Assembly (NCBI GenBank): GCA_037384885.1
Contig: JARRNO010000059.1
Location: 1-27,068 of the forward strand
Reading direction: 5' to 3'
From: JARRNO01 sp037384885
GTDB lineage: Bacteria > Acidobacteriota > UBA4820 > DSQY01
Length of the DNA: 27,068 nt
The notes under the pieces were generated by a model. It did no database searches. It worked only from the letters and a program-made list of their open reading frames with translations, and had not been told where the DNA came from. Below, in pieces: positions 1 to 8,002 of this stretch; the stretch's first letter is position 1; each line of letters begins with the position of its first letter. A program made the translations under genes and the position numbers.

Positions 1-1
1 G

Positions 2-430
2 GTCCGCTGCGAATACTACAGCACGCCGTCCATAGACGCCGCCGTCCTTTACGGCGACCGCAACTGGCACAATGTCGGTCTCATGACGGGCAACGAGGAC
101 ATGGACCGCCAGATCTCCAAGAAGGTCGGCTTCCTCGGCTTCCCGATCAAGGTCGTCACCGTCAAGACGGAAGATGGAAAGGACGCCGGGAAAAGCATCC
201 TCACCACCAAAGACATCAAGAAGACTTCGCTGGCCGGGGCCGATTTCGCCCTGCCCTCGGGCTATCAGGAAACTTCCATGGCGAAGATGGTGCTCCACGG
301 CATGCATTTCAGCGGGAGCGAAAGCTCGGGTGCTCAGAGCCAGAAGAGCAACGGCGATTCAAACGAAAGCTCCAGCAAGAAGAAGCACCATTCGCTGAAA
401 GATCTCTTCAAGAAGTTCGGCGGCGGCTGA
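2..430 (+). CDS. C-terminal fragment of a probable exported protein (DUF4412-like)
   Basis: The reading frame is open from the left edge, so the true start lies outside the window; an internal ATG at 83 is unlikely to be the start because coding sequence continues upstream. The visible 142 residues look like the end of a beta-rich periplasmic or outer-membrane-associated protein. The segment FALPSGYQETSM resembles the closing F-x-x-P-x-G-Y motif of DUF4412-type exported proteins. After it comes a low-complexity Ser/Asn-rich stretch and a lysine-rich tail (SSSKKKHHSLKDLFKKF). A GC-rich hairpin follows at 454-484, so this gene probably ends a separate transcript before the rpsU operon. The family assignment rests on one short motif and is tentative; that the fragment is coding is much safer. 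Confidence 0.6.
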   Translation, partial: VRCEYYSTPSIDAAVLYGDRNWHNVGLMTGNEDMDRQISKKVGFLGFPIKVVTVKTEDGKDAGKSILTTKDIKKTSLAGADFALPSGYQETSMAKMVLHGMHFSGSESSGAQSQKSNGDSNESSSKKKHHSLKDLFKKFGGG

Positions 431-453
431 TCCTTTTTGCGTGGATTTCCTCC

Positions 454-484
454 GGGGCGGATCCGCAAGAGGCGGGTCCGCCCC
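454..484 (+). terminator. GC-rich hairpin after the first gene, possible weak terminator
   Basis: An 11-bp inverted repeat (GGGGCGGATCC at 454-464, GGGTCCGCCCC at 474-484, one G-T wobble) lies 24 bases after the stop of the first gene. Only two T residues follow, so it is a poor intrinsic terminator by sequence and may instead be an mRNA-stabilising end. Its right arm directly abuts the proposed -35 box of the rpsU promoter. Confidence 0.4.
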
Positions 485-513
485 TTGCGCGTTCAGGCGA
501 GATCTGTCATAAT
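485..513 (+). promoter_or_regulatory. Putative extended -10 promoter of the rpsU-mutS2-dnaG-rpoD operon
   Basis: TTGCGC (485-490) is separated by 17 bases from CATAAT (508-513). The -10 hexamer matches five of six consensus positions and is preceded by TGT, giving an extended -10 element. The -35 is weak (three of six). It sits about 60 bases upstream of the rpsU start, where the operon promoter would be expected. Confidence 0.5.
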
Positions 514-574
514 GCGCGTTCCCCGGATCGAACCGGGTGAACAACGACCTTTGATAGAGGGGAGGCGAGATTTA

Positions 575-781
575 GTGCCACTCGTAATCGTTAAAGAAGG
601 TGAAAGCATCGACGGTGCGCTCAAGCGCTTCAAACGTAAGTGCGAGAAAGCGGGTGTTCTTTCCGAGATCAAAAAGCGGCAGCATTACGAAAAGCCCAGC
701 GTTCGCAAGAAAAAGAAAGCGCTTGCCGCCCGGAAAAAGCTCCTGAAGCGCCTGGCACAGGAGCGGAAGTACAACTCCTAA
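575..781 (+). CDS. rpsU: 30S ribosomal protein S21
   Basis: This 68-residue, strongly basic protein is a clear bS21 homologue. It begins (M)PLVIVKEGESIDGALKRFKR, continues with the family's K-R-K-C-E-K-A-G-V-L-S-E segment and ends in a lysine/arginine-rich helix. S21 binds the 30S platform near the anti-Shine-Dalgarno end of 16S rRNA and assists initiation. I chose the GTG at 575 because the family starts at PLVIV and a GGGGAGGCGAG ribosome site lies just upstream; an in-frame start further upstream (437) would add about 46 non-homologous residues. It is the first gene of the classic rpsU-dnaG-rpoD arrangement, here with mutS2 inserted, and a candidate promoter lies at 485-513. Confidence 0.95.
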   Translation: MPLVIVKEGESIDGALKRFKRKCEKAGVLSEIKKRQHYEKPSVRKKKKALAARKKLLKRLAQERKYNS

Positions 782-811
782 ACCGGCCGCGGTTTTCCCA
801 AGCATTCAAAA

Positions 812-3175
812 ATGGACGTGAGGACGTTTCGGGCCCTTGAATGGGATCGCGTCTTAGCGCTGGCGGCTCTTTGCGCCTCGACGGAAGAAGGCGGCCGCCG
901 CGTGGCGGAACTTACGCCCTCCACGGACCGGCCCGAAGTCTTGCGCCGTCAGGCGCGCGTGAGGCGCTACGCCAACCTGGAAGCACAACAGGGGCCGCTC
1001 TCCCTCGAAGGCTATCGCCGTGCGCCCACCCGTTCCCCAGAGGGAACGTTTTTTGATCTGGAAACGCTCAGAACCCTTCGGACCAGCCTGGACCGCTGGA
1101 AGTCGGCCTTGGACTGGGTTCAAACCGACGAAGATGAAGACTCCCCCCTCAAGGCGATCCTGCCGCCCGACGACGGAGCGGAGGCGGTCCGCCGGCGCCT
1201 GCAGTCCCTCATGGACGACCGCGGCGAAATCGCCGACACGGCAAGCCCCAGGCTGAACAGCCTTCGCCGCGAGAGAAACCAGGTCCGGATCCGGCTTCGC
1301 GGGCTGATGGACGCCATGGCGTCGGACTTGGGAGATGCGGTGCTTCAGCAGCAGGAATACACCATCCGGGGCGGCAGACTGGTTCTCCCGGTCAAATCTT
1401 CCCACAAGGGAGCCGTGCCCGGGATCCTTCACGACGTCTCCTCGACAGGCGCCACAATATTCATGGAACCCATGCAGGCCGTGGAGCACAACAACCGGCT
1501 CTCCGCCATAGACTCTGAGGAGCGGGAGGAGATCCGCCGGATCCTGCTGCAGATCACGAGCGACATTACGAGGATTTCGGATCGCCTCGAAGCACTCTTC
1601 GACGCGGTGGAGCACCTGGATGCCATCAGGGCCAGGGCCCGCTTCGGCCGGATTTACGGCGGCATCCTCCCCGCACCGCCCGAATCAGAGGATACGCTTG
1701 ACCTCCGGGGCGCCACGCATCCGCTGCTCGACCCCCGGCTGAACGGACTGCGGGCGCAGATCTGGAAGCAGCCCCCGTGCGACCGCGCCGTTCCCCTCGA
1801 TCTGACGCTGTCCCTCGGCGGGACCCGGACGCTGGTCATCAGCGGCCCGAACGCCGGGGGGAAATCGGTCGCCCTCAAGACGGCCGGGCTGCTCTGCCTC
1901 ATGCATCAGGCGGGCATCCCCATCCCCGCTTCCAGCGAGACTTCACTTCCTGTTCTGAAATTCCTTTTTGCATCGCTGGGAGATGACCAGAGCATCCAGG
2001 ATTCCCTGTCCACCTTTTCGGGCCGGATGCTCCATATCCGGGAGGCCTTCCAGCGGTTGAGAGAGCCCTTTCTGGTCATTCTCGACGAATTGGGATCGGG
2101 TACGGACCCGGCCGAGGGAGCCGCGTTGGGCGAAGCGCTCCTCCTGCACTTCCACCGCCGGCGGGGGTTCATCCTTTGCAGTACGCACCACGATCCTTTA
2201 AAGGCGCGGGCCCTGGCCGCCGATGGGATGGGAAACGCCAGTATGGCCTTCAACGAAGAGGATCTCTCGCCCACCTTTCAATTGACCATGGGGACCGTGG
2301 GGGCCAGCAGGGCTCTCGATATCGCCGCCAGAATGGGGCTCCCCGACAGGGTGTTGGAGGAAGCGCGCGCCCTCCTGCCTGGCGAACAGAAGCGGCTGAA
2401 GGACGTCCTGGAAACCTTGGAGGCGGAAGTGGCCGCCCACGAGGCGGAACTCGCCGGACTAAAGGCCCGTCATCTGGAAGCGGCGAATCTTCGCAAGAAA
2501 CTGGAAGACCGCCTGGCCGGAATGGAGCAGGAACGCCGCAGGATCGTCGAGTCCCTCCCTGAGCAGATGCGAGTCTGGAGAGAAGAGTTTATTTCCGAAC
2601 TCAAGTCCGAAGTCAACCTGCAGCGCGTCCGCCGGCGTGCGCGCGAGAGCGCCCCCAAAGTTCTGGAAGAGGCCTCGCAAGAGCTGGGGCTTCCGCCGGT
2701 CGCCGAGCACCCAAGCGGCGATGTCCCTCCCCCGGGGGCCCGGGTACGTCTCGAGGGCTTCGGCCTCGAAGGAGAGGTGGAAGAATCGGATGCAGCCACC
2801 GGGCGAATCACCGTGTTATGCGGCGACAAGAAGCTCCAGGTCGGTGCGGCGGACGTGACGGTCCTCGCCCCCAGCCCCGGCCCGTCTCTCCGGAACTCTG
2901 CGTGGTCGGGCGCTGAGGTTTCGTCTCTCTCGCCCGAGCTGAACCTGATCGGCCAAACGGCCGCTGAGGCCGAATTCGAGCTGGAACATTACCTCGACCG
3001 GGTGCTCAGGAGCGGTCTGAGAGAAGTCAGGATCATCCACGGCATCGGTACCGGAAAGCTGAGATCGGCCGTCCATCAACTGCTCAAGCGTACGCCCCAC
3101 GTCGACTCATGGGAAGAGGCGCCGCCATCTCAAGGAGGGGCCGGCGCCACCATCGTCCGCATGGCATCCGGGTGA
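812..3175 (+). CDS. mutS2: Endonuclease MutS2 (MutS family ATPase with Smr domain)
   Basis: The 787-residue protein has the complete MutS2 architecture: a coiled-coil core, an ABC-type MutS ATPase, a long charged coiled coil, a KOW-like segment (GARVRLEGFGLEGEVEE) and a C-terminal Smr nuclease domain. Walker A is GPNAGGKS at residues 345-352. Walker B ends in D425-E426 and is followed by GSGTDPAEGA. The Smr domain runs from about residue 710 and carries HGIGTGKLR at 743-751. The usual Smr L-D-L-R-G motif reads LNLIGQ here. MutS2 proteins are linked to recombination suppression and to splitting collided ribosomes. Lying 30 bases after rpsU, between ribosomal protein and primase genes, fits a transcription unit for basic information processing. 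It has no MutS mismatch-recognition domain, so it should not be called MutS. Confidence 0.95.
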   Translation: MDVRTFRALEWDRVLALAALCASTEEGGRRVAELTPSTDRPEVLRRQARVRRYANLEAQQGPLSLEGYRRAPTRSPEGTFFDLETLRTLRTSLDRWKSALDWVQTDEDEDSPLKAILPPDDGAEAVRRRLQSLMDDRGEIADTASPRLNSLRRERNQVRIRLRGLMDAMASDLGDAVLQQQEYTIRGGRLVLPVKSSHKGAVPGILHDVSSTGATIFMEPMQAVEHNNRLSAIDSEEREEIRRILLQITSDITRISDRLEALFDAVEHLDAIRARARFGRIYGGILPAPPESEDTLDLRGATHPLLDPRLNGLRAQIWKQPPCDRAVPLDLTLSLGGTRTLVISGPNAGGKSVALKTAGLLCLMHQAGIPIPASSETSLPVLKFLFASLGDDQSIQDSLSTFSGRMLHIREAFQRLREPFLVILDELGSGTDPAEGAALGEALLLHFHRRRGFILCSTHHDPLKARALAADGMGNASMAFNEEDLSPTFQLTMGTVGASRALDIAARMGLPDRVLEEARALLPGEQKRLKDVLETLEAEVAAHEAELAGLKARHLEAANLRKKLEDRLAGMEQERRRIVESLPEQMRVWREEFISELKSEVNLQRVRRRARESAPKVLEEASQELGLPPVAEHPSGDVPPPGARVRLEGFGLEGEVEESDAATGRITVLCGDKKLQVGAADVTVLAPSPGPSLRNSAWSGAEVSSLSPELNLIGQTAAEAEFELEHYLDRVLRSGLREVRIIHGIGTGKLRSAVHQLLKRTPHVDSWEEAPPSQGGAGATIVRMASG

Positions 3176-3441
3176 ACCGATTCGGGAAAGACGCGGATTC
3201 CCGCAGGTGAATAAAGATGCGCTGAGAACCGGCTTCCGGCGCCTTGCAGGTTGCGTTTGCATTGCAGCGGCAGCCACATATATTTAAATGGAGGCGCTGT
3301 GTTCCAAAGGGCGGCTGCCGAGTTTCGGATACGGCACCCAGGTGCTGTTTCCGGACAAACACCCACCCGAAAGAGGCCACGTTGGCTTTATGTTGCACGC
3401 GCCGGGCGGAGGTATTACATTATGCAACGGTGTGAGGGCGG
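3176..3441. other. mutS2-dnaG intergenic region
   Basis: This 266-base gap is the largest inside the operon. Short frames cross it but none has recognisable protein features or a good ribosome site. It is the only AT-rich patch nearby (CATATATTTAAAT around 3276-3288), which suggests an internal promoter for dnaG-rpoD. I see no RNA gene or terminator in it. Confidence 0.4.
3257..3284 (+). promoter_or_regulatory. Possible internal promoter ahead of dnaG
   Basis: TTGCAT (3257-3262) is followed after 16 bases by TATATT (3279-3284). The -10 matches five of six consensus bases, the -35 only three. It lies in the single AT-rich island of the mutS2-dnaG gap, about 160 bases before dnaG. The distance and weak -35 keep confidence low. 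Confidence 0.3.
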
Positions 3442-4941
3442 ATGGGCAGCATAAGGAATGTCCAGGAGCTAAAGGCCCTTCTCGATCCCGTCGCCATTTA
3501 CGGGGATTACGTAAGGCTCCAGCGAAGGGGCCGCCGGGCTTTCGGGCTTTGCCCCTTTCACAGGGAAAAGACCCCGTCTTTTTCCGTGGACGTGGAATCC
3601 GGCCTCTTTTACTGCTTTGGCTGTCACAAAGGTGGGGACCTCATCCAGTTTATCCAGGAGATTGAAGCCTGTACGTTCCAGGAGGCAGCGGAACTGCTCG
3701 CCGGAAAAGCGGGCGCCACGCTTTCATTCCATCCTGGAAAGAGTCCCCCCGGCACCGATAAAAAGGAGACACTCCGGAAGGTGATCAAAGCCGCAGAAGA
3801 ATATTACCGGGCGTGTTTAGAAGGAGCGGCGCCCGGGAGTCCCGTCCAGCAATACATGAAACAACGCGGCATCGACAGCGCCACCGCCGCTGAGCTGGGA
3901 TTGGGGTACGCCCCTCCCGGAGGCGGCGTTCTGGCCGCGTTGCGCCGCGGAGGCGCCCGTGTGGAAGATGCCGCGGAGGCGGGGCTCGTGTTCGAGAAGG
4001 GGCGCCGCGGCGAATACCGTGAACGATTCCGGAACCGGCTCATGTTTCCCATCCTCGACAACATGGGAAGGACGGTGGGCTTCGGCGGCCGCACCCTCGG
4101 CGACGACAGCGCCAAGTACCTGAATTCTCCTGAAAATCCCGTATTCCAGAAGCGCGACCTTCTTTACGGGCTGTCCTGGACCAAGGATGAAATACGAAAG
4201 ACCCGCACCGCGGTGTTCGTAGAAGGTTATATGGATTTTCTGGCGCTTTACAGAGCCGGCTTTCGCAATGCCGCCGCCACCCTCGGGACCTCTCTGACCA
4301 GCGCCCAGGCCGCCCTCATCAAACGATACGCGGACCGGGTTCTGCTGAGTTACGACAGCGACAATGCCGGATTAGAGGCCGCCCGAAGGGCGATTTTGCC
4401 GCTTCTGGCCCAAGGGCTCAAAATCCATATCGTCAAGCTTCCCGCCGGCAAAGACCCCGATGAGTGCATCGGAAAGATGCGCGGAAAGAAGGACGAAAGG
4501 TTCGCGGGAGTTCCCTCCAAGGCATACAGCATCCCGGTGAGCGAACAGCTGCTGGTCAAGGGATTCATGAAATTCCCCGACCAGGCCGCAAGGCTCTACG
4601 AAGGCATGAGCGTGGAACTTCGCGCACGTCTTTCGGTCAGATCATTGCTGGAGACGATGGCGCGCGGAGGCAGGCCTGAAGATCCGGAGCAGCTCGCCCT
4701 GCTGGCCTTCATCGAGCACGGGTGCCACGAGACCGCCTCTCCCGAGGCCCTGAAAGCGGCCGTACGGAGTCTGGAAGTGGACTTTCTGAAGAGCAGGCAG
4801 CGAAGGATTTCACAGCAGCTGAAAGATGCAAGCGCCCGGAAAGACAGCTCGCTCGTCCAGATCCTGACCCGGGAAATGATGGCCATCGCCTCCCAGGTCC
4901 GGGACCTTGAAAGAGGGTCCGGGGCGCAGACGGTACAGTAA
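3442..4941 (+). CDS. dnaG: DNA primase, with an unusually short middle region
   Basis: The N-terminal zinc-binding domain has ligands C37, H40, C58 and C61 around the typical LCPFHREKTPSF motif. The TOPRIM catalytic core follows, with the acidic motif VEGYMD (residues 260-265) and YDSDNAG (304-310). The C-terminal part matches the helicase-binding domain, from SEQLL at 367 to a helical tail. DnaG makes the RNA primers for replication by acting with DnaB. At 499 residues it is about 80 short of the usual size. Only 25 residues separate DPDE (338-341) from SEQLL, where E. coli has roughly 100. The missing part is the last helical bundle of the polymerase domain plus linker, and it is lost without a frameshift. 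The start is fixed by an in-frame TGA at 3433-3435; AGGG precedes it. rpoD follows after 89 bases. Confidence 0.93.
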   Translation: MGSIRNVQELKALLDPVAIYGDYVRLQRRGRRAFGLCPFHREKTPSFSVDVESGLFYCFGCHKGGDLIQFIQEIEACTFQEAAELLAGKAGATLSFHPGKSPPGTDKKETLRKVIKAAEEYYRACLEGAAPGSPVQQYMKQRGIDSATAAELGLGYAPPGGGVLAALRRGGARVEDAAEAGLVFEKGRRGEYRERFRNRLMFPILDNMGRTVGFGGRTLGDDSAKYLNSPENPVFQKRDLLYGLSWTKDEIRKTRTAVFVEGYMDFLALYRAGFRNAAATLGTSLTSAQAALIKRYADRVLLSYDSDNAGLEAARRAILPLLAQGLKIHIVKLPAGKDPDECIGKMRGKKDERFAGVPSKAYSIPVSEQLLVKGFMKFPDQAARLYEGMSVELRARLSVRSLLETMARGGRPEDPEQLALLAFIEHGCHETASPEALKAAVRSLEVDFLKSRQRRISQQLKDASARKDSSLVQILTREMMAIASQVRDLERGSGAQTVQ

Positions 4942-4950
4942 GCGTTGTTC

Positions 4951-4994
4951 GTGCTTCCGGCCGTCCCGAGGGGGGTAGCGAGCCGGAATAGCAC
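4951..4994 (+). promoter_or_regulatory. Imperfect hairpin between dnaG and rpoD
   Basis: GTGCTTCCGGC (4951-4961) can pair with GCCGGAATAGCAC (4982-4994), leaving a two-base bulge and a 20-base loop. No T tract follows, so it is unlikely to be a terminator. It could separate dnaG and rpoD expression through mRNA processing or stability, as happens at the equivalent junction in E. coli; this is inference from position only. Confidence 0.3.
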
Positions 4995-5030
4995 GGTAAT
5001 AAAAGTCGTTTTAACTTCTTGAGGATGAGA

Positions 5031-6707
5031 ATGCCAAAAGATGAGGCCCTCATGGACGAACACATGGAAGACTTCCACGAGATTTTAGATTACGCCCGGA
5101 AAAAGGGAGTTGTCAATTACGACGAATTGAACGATCTCCTTCCTCCGAACTTCAACTCCACGGAAGAGATGGATTTTCTCTTTCAAATGTTGAATGACGA
5201 AGGCATTGACGTCCTGGACAAGAACAATCCTGAAGAGGGCGGACTGTTCGAGAACCAGTCTTCGCACGTGATGGACTATAATCCAGATTTCGAGCACACG
5301 AACGACCCGGTCAAAATGTACCTCCGCGACATGGGACAGACTCCCCTCCTGAACCGCGAAGGCGAAGTGCGGATTGCGAAGCGTATCGAGCGCGGTCGTA
5401 AAATGATGATCAAGGCGCTGTCGCGTTCCCGTTTCGCGGCCCGGGTCACCATGGAAATGGGCGAAGCGGTCAGGACGGACCCCGAATCGGCGCGCCAGTG
5501 CTTTTCGTTCTATGACGATGTCGAAGACGAACGCGAACTCCTGCGGAAAGTTGAAGAGCAGCTTGAAATCGTCGACAGAATCCGAGATATCCAAACCGAG
5601 GTGGAAAAACTATCAGCCCGCATGGAAAGGATGAAGAACCCCGAGTCCAGGCGCGCCCGCCAGGCCAAATGGCTGCTGAGCCGGCTTTTTGTCGAACTGA
5701 CACAGCGAATCCGCCACCTCGAGCTCACCAACCGGTTCATCAACGACATGATGGCGGCCTTCAAACGGTACCACCAGGAAATCCGGGCGCTGGAAATGAC
5801 CGCCCGGCGCCTCAATAGAAGCCATGACCGGGCCAAGTCAGAAGATCAGCGGGAAGACATCGACAGGCGGCGCCGGGAAATCCAGGTCCGCCTGGATGAA
5901 ATCGAGCAGCAAATGGGGTCGCCGCTTCAGGAAGTCAAGCACATCGCCATCTTGATCGACAGGGGCGAAATCGAGATGGAAAACGCCAAGAACGATCTCG
6001 TGCAAGCCAACCTCAGGCTGGTCGTTTCCATCGCAAAGAAGTATACCAACCGGGGGCTGCAGTTCCTGGATCTGATCCAGGAGGGCAACATCGGTTTGAT
6101 GAAGGCCGTTGAGAAATTCGAGTACCGGCGCGGCTACAAGTTTTCAACCTACGCCACGTGGTGGATACGCCAGGCCATTACGCGAGCCATCGCCGACCAG
6201 GCGCGGACGATCCGGATCCCCGTCCACATGATTGAAACTATCAACAAGCTTTTTAAGACGATGCGGACGCTGGTGCAGGAGATGGGAAGAGAGCCGACTC
6301 CGGAGGAGGTCGCCGAAAGGATGGGGATCACGGTCTCCAAAGTCAGGAAGATCCTGAAGATCGCCCAGGAGCCCATCTCTCTCGAAACTCCTATCGGAGA
6401 AGAGGAAGACAGCCATCTCGGCGACTTCATCGAAGATCAGGACTTACCCTCTCCGATGGAGCACGTCATTCACGAAAACCGCAAGGACCACATTGCGGCG
6501 CTTCTCAGCGAGCTCCCCGAACGCGAAGCCAAAGTAATCCAGATGCGTTTCGGCCTGGGATACGACAGCGAGCACACCCTCGAGGAAGTGGGCAAGGCTT
6601 TCGCAGTCACCCGCGAACGGATCCGGCAGATCGAGGCCAAGGCGCTTCGGAAGCTCCCCACCAAGAGCCGGCATCTGCGAACCTTCCTGGAAGGCACTCG
6701 TTCCTGA
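5031..6707 (+). CDS. rpoD: Primary RNA polymerase sigma factor (sigma-70/RpoD)
   Basis: This is a 558-residue group 1 sigma factor with all regions present. They are an acidic N-terminal region 1.1, region 1.2 beginning near D92 (DPVKMYLRDMG), and a long charged non-conserved insert. Region 2 starts near N321 (NDLVQANLRLVVSIAKKY) and contains the -10 recognition helix around T376 (ATWWIRQAI). Region 3 follows, then region 4.2 (residues about 516-542) with TLEEVGKAF and RERIRQIEAKAL. It directs core polymerase to housekeeping promoters, and the promoters proposed elsewhere in this window have the matching TTGACA/TATAAT layout. I prefer the ATG at 5031 because GAGG at 5021-5024 is then correctly spaced; ATG 5025 and TTG 5019 are in frame but poorly placed. 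It is the last informational gene of the operon. Confidence 0.96.
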   Translation: MPKDEALMDEHMEDFHEILDYARKKGVVNYDELNDLLPPNFNSTEEMDFLFQMLNDEGIDVLDKNNPEEGGLFENQSSHVMDYNPDFEHTNDPVKMYLRDMGQTPLLNREGEVRIAKRIERGRKMMIKALSRSRFAARVTMEMGEAVRTDPESARQCFSFYDDVEDERELLRKVEEQLEIVDRIRDIQTEVEKLSARMERMKNPESRRARQAKWLLSRLFVELTQRIRHLELTNRFINDMMAAFKRYHQEIRALEMTARRLNRSHDRAKSEDQREDIDRRRREIQVRLDEIEQQMGSPLQEVKHIAILIDRGEIEMENAKNDLVQANLRLVVSIAKKYTNRGLQFLDLIQEGNIGLMKAVEKFEYRRGYKFSTYATWWIRQAITRAIADQARTIRIPVHMIETINKLFKTMRTLVQEMGREPTPEEVAERMGITVSKVRKILKIAQEPISLETPIGEEEDSHLGDFIEDQDLPSPMEHVIHENRKDHIAALLSELPEREAKVIQMRFGLGYDSEHTLEEVGKAFAVTRERIRQIEAKALRKLPTKSRHLRTFLEGTRS

Positions 6708-6727
6708 GCAAAAAGGAGGAGGGAATC

Positions 6728-7927
6728 ATGAAGTTCCTGGTAAAAAGCATCTGTCTTGGTGTCCTGTTGTCCATGACGGCCCTTGGGGTCTCGGCCCAGC
6801 TGAGCAAAGGCTTTTACGGACACGTGATCGGCCCCGACGGGAAACCCGTTGCAAACGCACAGGTCACATTCCAGGATCAGTCCAATCTGGAAAACACCTA
6901 TAAGACGAAGACCAACGAAAAAGGCTATTATTCTTACGCGGGGCTTCCCTACTCAACGAAGGGCTACCAGATCACGGCGGAAATTCCGGATCTGCCCCCG
7001 ATGATCATGATGAAAAACGTCAAGGTCGGCCAGCGCGTTGAAGTGACACTCGACGCGAGCACCGCGATCGGCTTCCAGGGGAAGGTCCTGGACGAAAAAG
7101 GCGGCGGTGTCGCAGGCGCCGTGATCACGATTGAAAACCTCGCGGATTCCAAGACCCGAACGATTAAGTCCGAGCGCGGGGGGGCTTATAAAATAACCAA
7201 CCTGCCTTACTCGGAAGCAGGATACAAGTTGAGCGTCAAAACCCCGGCCGGCAAAACCGAGTCCAAGTCGATCCGCATCAACCAGATGGCCACGCTCCAG
7301 GTGGATTTCGATTTCGGTAAAGACGAGCAGGCCTCAGGACCGGCTGCGAGCAACGACGCCGCCGACGCGAAAGATCTTTACACCATGGGCGACTATCAGG
7401 GCGCCCTTGAAAAGGCGGACAAGGCCCTCCAGACGAAAGACAAGAGCAACAGGAAAGCCGCGCTTTTCATCAAGGCGGCCAGCCTGAAAGAACTCGGGCG
7501 GACCGACGAGGCCATCGCCGCTTTCGAGCAATATAATTCCGAATATTCCGGCAACAAGGATGTGGTGGGCATTCTTTCGGATCTTTATGACAAGAAGGGC
7601 GACAAGGCCAAGGCCGACAAGTACCGCAAGCTCTTCGTCCAGCTTGGCGGAAAGCTGACCATGCAGAATTACAACGACGGCGTCAAGGCCCTGAACGCCG
7701 GCAAAGCCAAAGAGGCCGTCGGGCTGTTCCGCAAAGCCATCACGGACGATCCCTCTAACGCCGACGCCCACCGCGAACTGGCAAGGGCGCTGGCCCAGAC
7801 GGGGGATTACGCCGGCGCGATTGAGCAGCTCAAGCTCTATTTGAAAAAGAAGCCCAACGCTTCGGATGCGGCGCAATGGGAAAACGCCATCAAGACGCTG
7901 GAGCCGCTCGCCAAGCAACAGAAATAG
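6728..7927 (+). CDS. Exported protein with two carboxypeptidase-regulatory-like domains and TPRs
   Basis: The 399-residue product starts with a signal peptide (charged MKFLVK, hydrophobic core, likely cleavage after VSA at residue 23). Two beta-sandwich repeats of the CarboxypepD_reg type follow, at about 28-110 (GFYGHVIGPDGKPVANAQVTF-like opening) and 115-195 (GFQGKVLDEKGGGVAGAVIT). A short Ala/Ser/Asp linker leads to a tetratricopeptide region at about 210-395. The likely location is the periplasm or cell envelope, in a scaffolding or binding role; no catalytic residues are visible. This domain combination is common in Acidobacteriota. An excellent ribosome site (AAGGAGG) lies 7 bases before the ATG, only 20 bases after rpoD, so it may be co-transcribed. 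A strong terminator follows. The specific function is unknown to me. Confidence 0.85.
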   Translation: MKFLVKSICLGVLLSMTALGVSAQLSKGFYGHVIGPDGKPVANAQVTFQDQSNLENTYKTKTNEKGYYSYAGLPYSTKGYQITAEIPDLPPMIMMKNVKVGQRVEVTLDASTAIGFQGKVLDEKGGGVAGAVITIENLADSKTRTIKSERGGAYKITNLPYSEAGYKLSVKTPAGKTESKSIRINQMATLQVDFDFGKDEQASGPAASNDAADAKDLYTMGDYQGALEKADKALQTKDKSNRKAALFIKAASLKELGRTDEAIAAFEQYNSEYSGNKDVVGILSDLYDKKGDKAKADKYRKLFVQLGGKLTMQNYNDGVKALNAGKAKEAVGLFRKAITDDPSNADAHRELARALAQTGDYAGAIEQLKLYLKKKPNASDAAQWENAIKTLEPLAKQQK

Positions 7928-7961
7928 GGCCTCCAGCAGGCAGAACAGGCAAACCAGGATC

Positions 7962-7989
7962 GGGGCTCCTTTGGAGCCCCATTTTTCTT
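7962..7989 (+). terminator. Intrinsic terminator ending the rpsU-rpoD transcription unit
   Basis: A perfect 8-bp stem (GGGGCTCC 7962-7969 and GGAGCCCC 7973-7980) with a TTT loop is followed by ATTTTTCTT. It lies 35 bases after the stop of the exported protein gene and has the full form of a Rho-independent terminator. Confidence 0.9.
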
Positions 7990-8002
7990 CTCGAAAGTCC
8001 TC

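Noticed and set aside
854..1615. Minus-strand frame of 253 codons inside mutS2
   Set aside because: Opposite a fully conserved MutS2 region; composition is that of an antisense shadow.
3288..3665. Plus-strand frame of 125 codons across the dnaG start
   Set aside because: Overlaps the conserved zinc-binding domain of DnaG in another frame and has no recognisable content.
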